Source of the DNA: Kibdelosporangium banguiense
GTDB taxonomy: Bacteria; Actinomycetota; Actinomycetes; Mycobacteriales; Pseudonocardiaceae
Assembly (NCBI RefSeq): GCF_017876405.1
Contig: NZ_JAGINW010000001.1
Span: forward strand, 11,607,203-11,671,202
Direction: 5' to 3'
Length of the DNA stretch: 64,000 bases
The notes under the pieces were generated by a model. That model was given only the letters and a program-made list of their open reading frames with translations. It ran no database searches and had not been told where the DNA came from. Positions 1-7,324 of this stretch are shown piece by piece. The position numbers were made by a program, and so were the translations under genes. Position 1 is the first letter of the stretch. Every line of letters starts with the position of its first letter.

Positions 1-1211
1 GGGGTGTTGCCCGCCAGACTGGCCAGTTGCGCGCCATTCACGGTCCACACGGCTTCGGGGTCGACCAGCACGAGGTTGGCAGGCTCCCCCACCGCGATCG
101 GGCGGCCCTGGTCGGGCAGCCCGGCGATCTCGGCGGGCCGCTCGCTCATCACCCGCGCCACTCCGCGCCAGTCCAGCAGGCCGGGCCGGACCATCGTCTC
201 GATCACCACCGACAGCGCGGTCTGCAGGCCGAGCATGCCCGGCCGGGCAGCGGACCACTCACAGTCCTTGTCCTGCGGGGCGTGTGGCGCGTGGTCGGTG
301 GCCACGCAGTCGATCACGCCTTCGGCCAGGGCAGCGCGCAGTGCCTTCGTGTCCGAGGACGTGCGCAGCGGCGGGTTGACCTTGTTGACCGGGTCGTAGG
401 TCTCCAGCCGGTCGTCATCCAGCAGCAGGTGGTGCGGCGTGACCTCGGCGGAGACCTGCGTGCCGCGAGCCTTCGCCCAGCGCAGCACGTCGGCAGTGCC
501 CGCAGTGGAGACGTGGCAGACGTGCAGGCGCGCGCCGACATGCCCGGCGAGCAGGCAATCCCGGGCCACGATGGACTCCTCGGCCGCGGCGGGCCAGCCG
601 GCCAAGCCGAGCCTCGCGGCGGCTTCGCCTTCGTGGGCCTGGGCGCCGACGGTCAGCCGCGGCTCCTCGGCGTGCTGCGCGATGAGGACGTCCAAGCCGC
701 GGCTGTACTCCAGCGCACGGCGCATGATCAACGGGTCCGCGACGCACATGCCGTCGTCGGAGAAGATCCGCACGCCCGCCAGGCTGCGCGCCATCGCGCC
801 CATCTCGGCGAGCCGCTCCCCCTTGAGCCCGACTGTCACCGCGCCGATCGGATGCACATCGACCAGCGCGACCTCACGGCCACGCCGCCACACGTGCTCG
901 ACTACAACAGTGTTGTCAGCCACCGGGTCGGTGTTGGCCATGGCGAACACAGCCGTGTAGCCACCGAGCGCGGCCGCGGCCGAACCCGTCTCGATCGTCT
1001 CGGTGTCCTCGCGGCCCGGCTCACGCAGGTGCGTGTGCAGGTCGACGAATCCCGGCAACGCGACGAGCCCATCGGCTTCGATGACGTCCCCGGGCCGCTC
1101 GCCGGTGTCACCGGCCGCAGTGATCTCTGCGATCTGGCCGTCCTCGACAAGGATGTCGACCGGCGCACCTTCGCCGTAGGGCACGGCGCCTTTGACCAGC
1201 GTCGTCGTCAA
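1..1211 (-). CDS. pyrC: Dihydroorotase (C-terminus beyond window)
   Basis: Zinc amidohydrolase that cyclises N-carbamoyl-aspartate to dihydroorotate, step three of UMP synthesis. The minus frame is open from a TTG at 1211 to the window edge, about 403 codons of a usual 425-435, so only the last few dozen residues are missing. An early stretch reads GFVDLHTHLREPG, the metal-binding HxH motif of the family, and the last visible part reads VWTVNGAQLAS, matching the usual C-terminal region. The TTG start overlaps the pyrB stop as TTGA, so translation is probably coupled to pyrB. It is the third gene of pyrR-pyrB-pyrC and should share PyrR control. Identification is firm; the end lies outside the window. 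Confidence 0.93.
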   Translation of the reverse strand, partial: MTTTLVKGAVPYGEGAPVDILVEDGQIAEITAAGDTGERPGDVIEADGLVALPGFVDLHTHLREPGREDTETIETGSAAAALGGYTAVFAMANTDPVADNTVVVEHVWRRGREVALVDVHPIGAVTVGLKGERLAEMGAMARSLAGVRIFSDDGMCVADPLIMRRALEYSRGLDVLIAQHAEEPRLTVGAQAHEGEAAARLGLAGWPAAAEESIVARDCLLAGHVGARLHVCHVSTAGTADVLRWAKARGTQVSAEVTPHHLLLDDDRLETYDPVNKVNPPLRTSSDTKALRAALAEGVIDCVATDHAPHAPQDKDCEWSAARPGMLGLQTALSVVIETMVRPGLLDWRGVARVMSERPAEIAGLPDQGRPIAVGEPANLVLVDPEAVWTVNGAQLASLAGNT

Positions 1212-2140
1212 GCGACTTCTTCCTCTCCGGCGAGCAGGTGGTACAGCACAGCCATGCGGACGTGGACTCCGTTCCGGACCTGGTCGGTTATCGCCGCTCG
1301 CGGCGAGTCCGCAACTGCCGACGCGATCTCCATGCCGCGCAGCATCGGTCCGGGATGCAACACGACAGCGTGTTCGGGGAGCAGGCGCATGCGCGCCTCG
1401 GAGAGACCGTATGCGATCGAGTACTCCCGTGCAGAGGGGAAGAAGCCGCCGTGCATCCGCTCGGCCTGCACGCGAAGCAGCATGACAGCGTCCACAGCGG
1501 ACAGTTCGGCGTCGAGTTCGTGGGACACCGTTACAGGCCAACTGTTCACGCCCGTCGGCAGCAACGTGGGCGGCGCGACCAGGACGACCTCCGCGCCCAG
1601 CGTTGTGAGCAAGTGCACGTTCGATCGGGCGACCCGGCTGTGCAGCACGTCACCCACGATCGCAACGCGCCGGCCGTTGAGACCGCCGAGCCGCTCGCGC
1701 AAGGTCGCCGCGTCGAGCAGGGCCTGCGTCGGGTGCTCGTGCATGCCGTCGCCCGCGTTCACGACGGACGTGTGCGTGCCGGACAGCCAGTTCGCCAACC
1801 GATGCGCTGCACCCGACGCGGGGTGCCGCACGATGACGCAGTCCGCGCCGGCCGCGGCGAGCGTGAGCGCCGTGTCGCGCAAGGACTCGCCCTTGCTGAC
1901 CGACGACCCGCTGGACGAGACGTTGACGACGTCGGCGCTCATCCACTTGCCGGCGATCTCGAACGACACGCGGGTGCGGGTGGAGTTCTCGTAGAACATC
2001 GTGATGACCGTCCGGCCGCGCAGCGTCGGCAGCTTGCGCACCTCGCGCCCCAGCAACGCCTGCTTCAACGCGCCCGCTGTGTCCAGGACGGCCGTCGCCG
2101 TGTCGCGGTCGAGGCCTTCACAACTCAGCAGGTGCTTCAT
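1208..2140 (-). CDS. pyrB: Aspartate carbamoyltransferase catalytic chain
   Basis: Joins carbamoyl phosphate and aspartate to give carbamoyl-aspartate, the committed step of pyrimidine synthesis, in the cytosol. The 310-residue protein has the family's normal length. Visible motifs are the carbamoyl-phosphate loop STRTR (residues 53-57), SKGES (81-85) carrying the mobile-loop lysine, HEHPTQ (133-138), and a C-terminal HPGPMLRG that closes the aspartate site. No pyrI regulatory chain lies beside it. The ATG overlaps the pyrR stop by four bases (ATGA) and the stop overlaps pyrC (TTGA), so the three genes form a tightly coupled operon. Confidence 0.97.
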   Translation of the reverse strand: MKHLLSCEGLDRDTATAVLDTAGALKQALLGREVRKLPTLRGRTVITMFYENSTRTRVSFEIAGKWMSADVVNVSSSGSSVSKGESLRDTALTLAAAGADCVIVRHPASGAAHRLANWLSGTHTSVVNAGDGMHEHPTQALLDAATLRERLGGLNGRRVAIVGDVLHSRVARSNVHLLTTLGAEVVLVAPPTLLPTGVNSWPVTVSHELDAELSAVDAVMLLRVQAERMHGGFFPSAREYSIAYGLSEARMRLLPEHAVVLHPGPMLRGMEIASAVADSPRAAITDQVRNGVHVRMAVLYHLLAGEEEVA

Positions 2141-2709
2141 CCGACCAGCTCCACAGCGTCGTGCCCATCCAGTTCCTCGAGACTGACCACGATGTCCTCG
2201 CTCCGGGAGGTCGGGACGTTCTTGCCCACGTAGTCCGCGCGGATCGGCAGCTCCCGGTGGCCCCGGTCGACGAGCACGGCGAGCTGGACCGCCCGGGGAC
2301 GGCCATGGTCACGCAGCGCATCCAGGGCAGCACGCACGGTTCGCCCGGAATAGAGCACGTCGTCGACGAGCACGACGAGTTTGTCCTCGATCCCGCCCTC
2401 GGGCAGGTTCGTCGGCTCGAGCGGGCGATTGGGCCGCCGACGCAGGTCGTCGCGGTAAAGCGTGATGTCGAGGACCCCGGTGGGGACGTGGACTCCGCTG
2501 AACTCCGCAATACGTGCTGCCAGTCGCTCCGCGAGCGGTGCGCCCCTGGCCGGAATGCCGATCAGCACGACTGGAGCAGCATCAGCAGCACCGAGAGTCG
2601 TTTTCTCGATGACCTGATGGGCCATTCGGGCGACGGTGCGCGCGACGTCCCCGGCCGAGAGCAGCTCGCGCCGCCCGCCGGGATCCGCCGCGCCACGGGT
2701 CCGTGGCAC
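2137..2709 (-). CDS. pyrR: Pyrimidine operon regulator / uracil phosphoribosyltransferase PyrR
   Basis: RNA-binding regulator that senses UMP/PRPP and controls the pyr operon; many members also have weak uracil phosphoribosyltransferase activity. The frame is open upstream to 2892, but I place the start at GTG 2709 because AAGGAGGT lies seven to eight bases before it and the resulting 190 residues match the family. The PRPP-binding motif reads VVLVDDVLYSGRT. Near the start RELLSAGDVARTVARMAHQ is typical of actinobacterial PyrR. The leader contains a PyrR-binding loop beside the Shine-Dalgarno, so the gene probably represses translation of its own mRNA, as established for Mycobacterium smegmatis. 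Confidence 0.93.
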   Translation of the reverse strand: MPRTRGAADPGGRRELLSAGDVARTVARMAHQVIEKTTLGAADAAPVVLIGIPARGAPLAERLAARIAEFSGVHVPTGVLDITLYRDDLRRRPNRPLEPTNLPEGGIEDKLVVLVDDVLYSGRTVRAALDALRDHGRPRAVQLAVLVDRGHRELPIRADYVGKNVPTSRSEDIVVSLEELDGHDAVELVG

Positions 2710-2726
2710 AGGCGTGGACCTCCTTC

Positions 2727-2744
2727 CCCGCCTCTCTGGACGGG
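2727..2744 (-). promoter_or_regulatory. PyrR-binding RNA hairpin in the pyr leader
   Basis: On the minus strand the leader reads CCCG-TCCAGAGAGG-CGGG: a four-pair stem enclosing a loop that matches the PyrR recognition consensus (UCCNGNGAGG). It ends immediately before AAGGAGGT, the pyrR ribosome site. In mycobacteria PyrR bound at this position blocks initiation instead of driving antitermination. The same mechanism is inferred here because the hairpin abuts the Shine-Dalgarno and I see no terminator between it and pyrR. Confidence 0.8.
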
Positions 2745-2863
2745 TCGTTAAAGGATGTCGAGGACCCTCACTACCAGGGTCATCAGGGACGTTACCAGGA
2801 CTTCGCGGTACACCTTCCGGGTGGTCTTCGGGTGGATCTCGATACTGCAACCGAGGGAGGTGC

Positions 2864-2896
2864 TTGACCTGCCGACCACAACAAGTAACCATTACT
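2864..2896 (+). promoter_or_regulatory. Candidate bldD promoter with BldD-type operator
   Basis: TTGACC at 2864-2869 could be a -35 box, with a weak -10 (AACCAT) 17 bases downstream. Over that -10 lies the palindrome AGTAA-CCA-TTACT (2884-2896), close to the published BldD consensus AGTGA-N-TCACT. BldD represses its own promoter in Streptomyces, so autoregulation is a reasonable inference. The promoter boxes are less certain than the palindrome. Confidence 0.5.
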
Positions 2897-2972
2897 CTGC
2901 GTATCGATCTAAGCAGAGACCCGTCGGCACCCCTTCCCGGCCGCCGGGGTGAATGAAATGGAGAACCGCCAC

Positions 2973-3461
2973 ATGGGCGATTACGCCAAGGCGCTAGGGG
3001 CCAAGCTCCGCGGCATCCGCCAGCAGCAGGGCCTGTCGTTGCACGGCGTCGAGCAGAAGTCCGGCGGACGCTGGAAGGCGGTCGTCGTCGGCTCCTACGA
3101 GCGCGGCGACCGTGCGGTGACCGTGCAGAAGCTGGCCGAGCTGGCCGACTTCTACGGGGTCCCGGTGGTCGAGCTCCTGCCTGAGGGAAGGGTCCCCTCC
3201 GGCGCCGAGCCCGCCACCAAGATTGTGATCAACCTGGAGCGACTGCAGCAGCTACCGGCCGAGAAAGTCGGCCCGCTGGCACGCTACGCGGCCACCATCC
3301 AGAGTCAGCGAGGGGACTACAACGGCAAGGTGCTGTCCATCCGGACTGAGGACCTGCGGTCACTCGCCATCATCTACGACATGACCCCTGGTGAGCTGAC
3401 CGAGCAGCTCATCGACTGGGGCGTGCTGCCGCCGGAGGCCAGGCCCTCCAAAGAGGACTGA
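2973..3461 (+). CDS. bldD: BldD-type c-di-GMP-responsive developmental regulator
   Basis: Master transcription factor of actinomycete development: a c-di-GMP tetramer makes it dimerise and repress sporulation genes. The N-terminal XRE helix-turn-helix contains LSLHGVEQKS (residues 21-30) and SYERGDRAVTVQKLAELADFYG, nearly identical to Streptomyces BldD. The C-terminal domain carries RGD at 113-115 and RTED at 124-127, exactly the RxD-X8-RxxD c-di-GMP signature. I chose ATG 2973 because GGAG sits nine bases upstream and homologues begin at this M-x-x-YAK; the frame is open to 2949. It is divergent from pyrR, and the 263-base spacer holds both control regions. Confidence 0.95.
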   Translation: MGDYAKALGAKLRGIRQQQGLSLHGVEQKSGGRWKAVVVGSYERGDRAVTVQKLAELADFYGVPVVELLPEGRVPSGAEPATKIVINLERLQQLPAEKVGPLARYAATIQSQRGDYNGKVLSIRTEDLRSLAIIYDMTPGELTEQLIDWGVLPPEARPSKED

Positions 3462-3500
3462 GTTCAAGGGGGAAAGGCTCAGCCCGGGTTGACACACTGC

Positions 3501-3547
3501 CCGGCTGCGCGCTGGGGGTCCTGCCTGACAGGGTGGCGCGCAGCCGG
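3501..3547. terminator. Bidirectional terminator-like hairpin between bldD and nusB
   Basis: CCGGCTGCGCG (3501-3511) is perfectly complementary to CGCGCAGCCGG (3537-3547), with a further CCTG/CAGG pairing inside the loop. It lies between two convergent genes and could end transcription from both sides. It has no U-tract, as is usual in actinobacteria. Its right arm is part of a duplicated piece of the nusB 3' end. Confidence 0.5.
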
Positions 3548-3647
3548 TCGGCGATGACGTCGGTCATCAGCTGTGCCCGCGCACAGCAGCGTGAAATTCG
3601 TGGCGCGCATCTACATCTAGAGGGTGGCGCGCAATCTGTCGGCGATC
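3531..3647 (-). repeat. Partial duplication of the nusB 3' end
   Basis: Copy one (3531-3556) and the authentic nusB tail (3622-3647) match at about 22 of 26 positions. Read on the minus strand both encode IADRLRATL with different synonymous codons (CGG CTG against AGA TTG). The copies are 91 bases apart and therefore in different frames, so copy one is not a nusB extension. It is probably the relic of a small local duplication. Confidence 0.5.
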
Positions 3648-4036
3648 GTGGCGATCCGGCCGAGCAGGCCGTTGACGAACCGCGGCGAGTCGTCCGTGGA
3701 CAGCATCTTCGCCAGCTGCACAGCCTCGTCGATGGCCACCGGGTCCGGCACATCCGAAGCCCACAGCAGCTCGTACAGACCGAGCCGGAGCACCGCGAGG
3801 TCCACCGCGGGCATCCGGTCGAGCGTCCAGCCCTCCGAATGCTCGGCGAGCAGCTCGTCTATCCGGGTCAGCTGCGTCTGCACGCCTTCGACGAGCGTGA
3901 CGGTGTAGTCGTTGACCGGCGGGACGTCAGGCGAGCCGACCCGGTCGGCCAGCAACGTGACCGGGTCGACGTTCCTGAGCTGCGCTTCGAAAAGCAGGTC
4001 GACCGCGCGTTTGCGGGCTTTGCTCCGAGCACCCAT
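3617..4036 (-). CDS. nusB: Transcription antitermination factor NusB
   Basis: RNA-binding partner of NusE (S10) in the antitermination complex on rRNA operons. I place the start at ATG 4036 (MGARSKARKRAVDLLFEAQ), giving 139 residues; the frame runs further upstream but would overlap efp. The family hallmarks are visible: ARKRAVDLLFEAQ at the N-terminus, a central LDRMPAVDLAVLRLGLYEL, and a C-terminal PVAIDEAVQLAKMLSTDDSPRFVNG split by few changes from mycobacterial NusB. It begins one base after the efp stop, reproducing the efp-nusB order of mycobacteria. The final codons use AGA and TTG, unusual here, next to a duplicated copy of the same tail. Confidence 0.95.
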   Translation of the reverse strand: MGARSKARKRAVDLLFEAQLRNVDPVTLLADRVGSPDVPPVNDYTVTLVEGVQTQLTRIDELLAEHSEGWTLDRMPAVDLAVLRLGLYELLWASDVPDPVAIDEAVQLAKMLSTDDSPRFVNGLLGRIATIADRLRATL

Positions 4037-4037
4037 C

Positions 4038-4604
4038 TCAGCTGGAGACGCGGCCGAGGTAACGGCCGTCCCGGGTGTCGACCTTGACCTTCTCACCGGT
4101 GGAGAGGAACAGCGGGACCTGGATCTCCGCGCCGGTCTCCAGCGTGGCCGGCTTGGTGCCGCCGGTGGACCGGTCGCCCTGCAGGCCCGGGTCGGTGTGC
4201 TGGATGACCAGCTCGAGCGAGGTCGGCAGCTCGACGTACAGCGGCACGCCCTCGTGGGTGGCCACGACGACCTCGGTGTTCTCCAACAGGTAGTTCGCCC
4301 CGTCGGCGACCACGTCCCGGGAGACCGTGATCTGCTCGAAGGTCTCGCCGTCCATGAACACGAAGTCCTGGCCGTCGGCGTAGAGGTACGTCATCGAGCG
4401 GCGGTCGACGGTCGCGGTCTCCACCTTGGTGCCCGCGTTGAACGTCTTGTCGACGACCTTGCCGGACAGCACAGCCTTGAGCGTGGTCCGGACGAAGGCC
4501 GGGCCCTTGCCTGGCTTGACGTGCTGGAACGACACAACCGTCCACAACTGGCCCTCGATGTTGAGGACCAGGCCGTTCTTCAGGTCGTTGGTGGTGGTGG
4601 CCAC
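4038..4604 (-). CDS. efp: Elongation factor P
   Basis: Binds stalled ribosomes at the E site and promotes peptide bonds at polyproline stretches. The protein has 188 residues, normal for the family, with the N-terminal KOW-like domain and two OB domains. The tip loop reads PGKGP (residues 31-35) with Lys33 at the apex. This palindromic form is the actinobacterial type reported to act without lysine modification, and no epmA/epmB-like gene lies nearby. It is in the pepQ-efp-nusB run, with a 43-base gap from pepQ that contains its AGGAG ribosome site. Confidence 0.97.
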   Translation of the reverse strand: MATTTNDLKNGLVLNIEGQLWTVVSFQHVKPGKGPAFVRTTLKAVLSGKVVDKTFNAGTKVETATVDRRSMTYLYADGQDFVFMDGETFEQITVSRDVVADGANYLLENTEVVVATHEGVPLYVELPTSLELVIQHTDPGLQGDRSTGGTKPATLETGAEIQVPLFLSTGEKVKVDTRDGRYLGRVSS

Positions 4605-4647
4605 GGGTTCGACTCTCCTGTTATCAAAGTTCTAGGACGTGTTCGCT

Positions 4648-5757
4648 TCACACGACCATGAGCTGCTTGGTGGTCAGGGTGAGGAGCTCGGGACCGGCCT
4701 CCCGCACGACGAGCGTGTCCTCGATACGGACACCGCCCTTGCCGGCCAGGTACACGCCGGGCTCCACGGTGACCGCCATGCCGGCCGAAAGTGTACCGTC
4801 ACCCAGCTTGGAGAGGCTGGGTGCCTCGTGTATCTGCAGGCCCACGCCGTGTCCGAGGCCGTGCAGGAACTCCTCGCCCCGGCCGGCCCGTTCGATCACC
4901 TCACGCGCGGCGTTGTCGACGTCCTTGACGTCCGCGCCCACCTTCAACGCCGCCCGGCCGGCCGCCTGCGAGGCGGCCACCAGTTCGTAGATCTCCGTCT
5001 GCCAGTCCTGGGGACGGCCGAGCACGACGGTGCGGGTCATGTCCGAGTGGTAGCCGTCGACCAGGGCACCGAAGTCCATCTTGACGAAGTCGCCGCTCTG
5101 CAGGACCGCGTCGGTGGGCCGGTGGTGCGGGATCGCCGAGTGCGCGCCCGTGGCGACGATCGACTCGAACGCCGGTTTGGTGGCACCGTTGGCCAGCATC
5201 CGGTCCTCCAGCTCCCGGGCCACTTCCCGCTCGGTACGGCCCGGCCGCAGCCCGCCGTGCTCGATCAGGTCCGCCAGCGCCCGGTCAGCCGCGGCGCAGG
5301 CCATCCGCAGCGCCTCGACCTCGGTGTCGTCCTTGACGATCCGCAGCTTCTCGATCATGCCCGGCGCCCGGACCAGCTCGACGCCCGCGGCCGCGTCCGC
5401 CAGCCCGTCGAGGTCCTCGACGGTGACGTGGTGGCTTTCGTACCCCGTCCTGCGGTGCTTGGCCGGCTGCGAGGCGACCTGGCGCACGAGCGCGATGGCA
5501 CTGGCGCGGTCGATGACCCGGTCAAGGTCCGGCACCTGTTGCTGAGCCTGCGTGAGATATCGGCCGTCGGTGCAGAAAACCGTGTGCTTCTCCTCGCCGG
5601 GGCTGTCGGCGGCGTGCACGACCAGCGCGGCGTTGGAACCGGTGAACCCGGTGAGATAGCGGATGTTGAGCAGGTCGACCACGAGCAGGGCGTCCAGCCC
5701 TCGCTCCCGGAGCTGAGTACGCAGTGCTTCCCGGCGGCGGGCGTAGGCGTCAGACAT
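4648..5757 (-). CDS. pepQ: Xaa-Pro dipeptidase / M24 aminopeptidase
   Basis: Cytosolic dinuclear-metal peptidase of the creatinase/prolidase group, cleaving N-terminal residues before proline. The frame is open to 5955, but ATG 5757 gives a normal 369-residue protein; the upstream part lies in the region next to the IS element. The N-terminal creatinase domain (about 8-135) is followed by the M24 domain. All five metal ligands are visible: D228 (MDFGA), D239 (SDMTRT), H303 (GLGHGVG), E332 (VEPGVY) and E346 (RIEDT). It heads pepQ-efp-nusB as in M. tuberculosis Rv2535c-Rv2533c. The IS110 insertion lies 90 bases or less upstream and may have changed its promoter. Confidence 0.94.
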   Translation of the reverse strand: MSDAYARRREALRTQLRERGLDALLVVDLLNIRYLTGFTGSNAALVVHAADSPGEEKHTVFCTDGRYLTQAQQQVPDLDRVIDRASAIALVRQVASQPAKHRRTGYESHHVTVEDLDGLADAAAGVELVRAPGMIEKLRIVKDDTEVEALRMACAAADRALADLIEHGGLRPGRTEREVARELEDRMLANGATKPAFESIVATGAHSAIPHHRPTDAVLQSGDFVKMDFGALVDGYHSDMTRTVVLGRPQDWQTEIYELVAASQAAGRAALKVGADVKDVDNAAREVIERAGRGEEFLHGLGHGVGLQIHEAPSLSKLGDGTLSAGMAVTVEPGVYLAGKGGVRIEDTLVVREAGPELLTLTTKQLMVV

Positions 5758-5858
5758 ATCTGGGAGCTTAGGTCGTTTGCTCCTAATCAGTTCTGGGAGT
5801 TGCCATCCGGCAGACTCCTGGTGGTAGCCGCCGGCAGGTGAGCACTTTGTGCTCCTGG

Positions 5859-6008
5859 ACGTATGAGTCCTGACGAAAGATCGTGCCCCTGCCGGATGGC
5901 CGAGAGAGTTGATCGCTGATGGGATGTCGTGCCTGCTGCTGGTTGGCGTGAGCACTGCTTGATTAGGTCGCTGATGGTTCTCTCGCAGGCTGCACCGGGT
6001 GATCGACA
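5859..6008 (+). ncRNA. Candidate IS110 bridge RNA region
   Basis: Noncoding segment between the presumed left end of the IS and the transposase start, where IS110 elements encode their bridge (seek) RNA. It can fold: CGAGAGA (5901-5907) pairs with TCTCTCG (5979-5985), enclosing a 71-base region. That region carries two guide-like stretches. TGGGATGTC (5920-5928) is identical to the right end at 7266-7274, and GTGAGCACT (5948-5956) is identical to the left flank at 5838-5846; both genomic matches finish at or beside the proposed CT core. TCGCTGATGG is repeated at 5913 and 5969. No transcript is shown, and the guide layout does not map cleanly on the IS621 RNA. Confidence 0.35.
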
Positions 6009-7253
6009 GTGTGGAGACGGGAGAGCTTGTTGAGGTTGTTCGTAGGTGATGACTGGGCTGAGGATCATCACGATGTGGAGGTGATGGACAGTTCCGGCCG
6101 CCGGCTGGCCAAAGCCCGGCTGCCCGAGGGCGTGGCGGGAATGGCCCGGCTGCACACCATCCTGGGCGGGCTGGCCGGAGACGAGGCCGACGAGGTCGAG
6201 GTGCTGGTGGGCATCGAGACCGACCGCGGCCCCTGGGTGCGGGCGCTGGTGGCCGCCGGATACACCGTGCTGGCGGTCAACCCGCTGCAGGCGGCCAGGT
6301 TTCGTGACCGGCTCGGGGTCTCCGGAGCCAAAAGCGACCCGGGGGACGCACACGTGCTGGCCGACATGGTCCGCACCCACGCCCACGAGCTGCGGCCGAT
6401 CGCCGGGGACACCGCGCAGGGCGAGGCCGTCAAAGTCGTGACCCGCACCCACAAAACCCTGATCTGGGAACGGACCCGGCACACCCAGCGTCTGCGTCAC
6501 GCGTTGCGCGACTATTTCCCGGCCGCGCTGGTCGCGTTCACCGACTTGGACGCCGCCGACACCCTGCAGTTGCTGGCCAAGGCCCCGACCCCGGCGCAGG
6601 CCGCCCGGCTGACCACCGCGCAGATCAGCGCCGCGCTCACACGCGCCCGCCGCAAGAACATCGCCGACAAAGCAGCCGCGATCCAGGCCGCGCTGCGCGC
6701 TGAGCACCTCGGCCAGCCCGAGGTCGTCACCGCCGCCTACGCCGCCTCCGTCCAGGCACTGATCGCGGTCCTGACCGTACTCAACACCCAGATCAACGCC
6801 ATGCAAGGGCAGGTCGAGGCCTATTTTGGCCAGCACCCGGCCGTTGAGATCATCACCTCCCAGCCCGGCCTGGGACAGGTGCTCGGCGCCCGGGTGCTCG
6901 CAGAGTTCGGCGACGACCCGCACCGCTACACCACCGCCAAAGCCCGCAAGAACTACGCCGGCACCTCCCCGATCACCCGCGCGTCCGGCAAAAAGAAGGT
7001 CGCCCTGGCCCGCTTCATCCACAACGACCGGCTCATCGACGCTCTCATGACCCAAGCCTTCAGCGCACTGAGACACTCTCCCGGCGCCCGCGCCTACTAC
7101 GACCGGCAACGAGCCCGTGGCTGCGAGCACAACGCCGCCCTGCGCCAACTCGCCAACCGACTCGTCGGCATCCTCCACGGCTGCCTCAAAACCGGCACCC
7201 TCTACGACGAAACAACCGCCTGGTCTCATCACATCGAGTCGCTTGCCGCTTGA
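6009..7253 (+). CDS. IS110-family transposase (RNA-guided DEDD recombinase)
   Basis: Recombinase of the IS110 element. The N-terminal RuvC-like domain has the DEDD set: D15 (VGDDWAEDHH), E70 (VGIETDRG), D110 and D113 (KSDPGDAHVLAD). A helical linker follows, then the C-terminal Tnp_IS116/IS110 domain with QPGLGQVLGARVLAEFGD and NYAGTSPITRASG, which contains the proposed catalytic serine. At 414 residues with no stop or frameshift it looks intact. GTG 6009 is taken as start; TTG 6030 after GGGAG is a real alternative that begins closer to the FVG motif. IS110 enzymes act with a bridge RNA from the noncoding end, here expected upstream. Confidence 0.93.
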   Translation: MWRRESLLRLFVGDDWAEDHHDVEVMDSSGRRLAKARLPEGVAGMARLHTILGGLAGDEADEVEVLVGIETDRGPWVRALVAAGYTVLAVNPLQAARFRDRLGVSGAKSDPGDAHVLADMVRTHAHELRPIAGDTAQGEAVKVVTRTHKTLIWERTRHTQRLRHALRDYFPAALVAFTDLDAADTLQLLAKAPTPAQAARLTTAQISAALTRARRKNIADKAAAIQAALRAEHLGQPEVVTAAYAASVQALIAVLTVLNTQINAMQGQVEAYFGQHPAVEIITSQPGLGQVLGARVLAEFGDDPHRYTTAKARKNYAGTSPITRASGKKKVALARFIHNDRLIDALMTQAFSALRHSPGARAYYDRQRARGCEHNAALRQLANRLVGILHGCLKTGTLYDETTAWSHHIESLAA

Positions 7254-7324
7254 CATCTACGCTCCTGGGATGTCTTTCGGCGGATCTCGCGGGTGATCCC
7301 CGGACCGGGCCGATGGAGGTTATT

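Larger units (their letters stand above)
5847..7275 (+). mobile_element. IS110-family insertion sequence (ends provisional)
   Basis: A DEDD transposase of the IS110 type preceded by about 160-250 bases without a gene. Members of this family lack long terminal inverted repeats, so the ends are hard to see. I propose that they lie at the shared CTTT core: GAGCA-CTTT at 5845-5848 and GATGT-CTTT at 7274-7277, where CT is the known core of IS621-type elements. This gives about 1.43 kb, a normal length. GCTCCTGG also occurs near both ends (5851 and 7261). The element separates pepQ from the Rv2536-like membrane gene, which are neighbours in mycobacteria. Exact ends need an empty site or a second copy. 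Confidence 0.6.

Noticed and set aside
5802..5900. Inverted repeat GCCATCCGGCAG / CTGCCGGATGGC as IS terminal repeats
   Set aside because: Both arms lie on the left side of the transposase; IS110 elements do not have such ends. It may be part of the pepQ upstream region or an RNA fold, but not a pair of terminal repeats.
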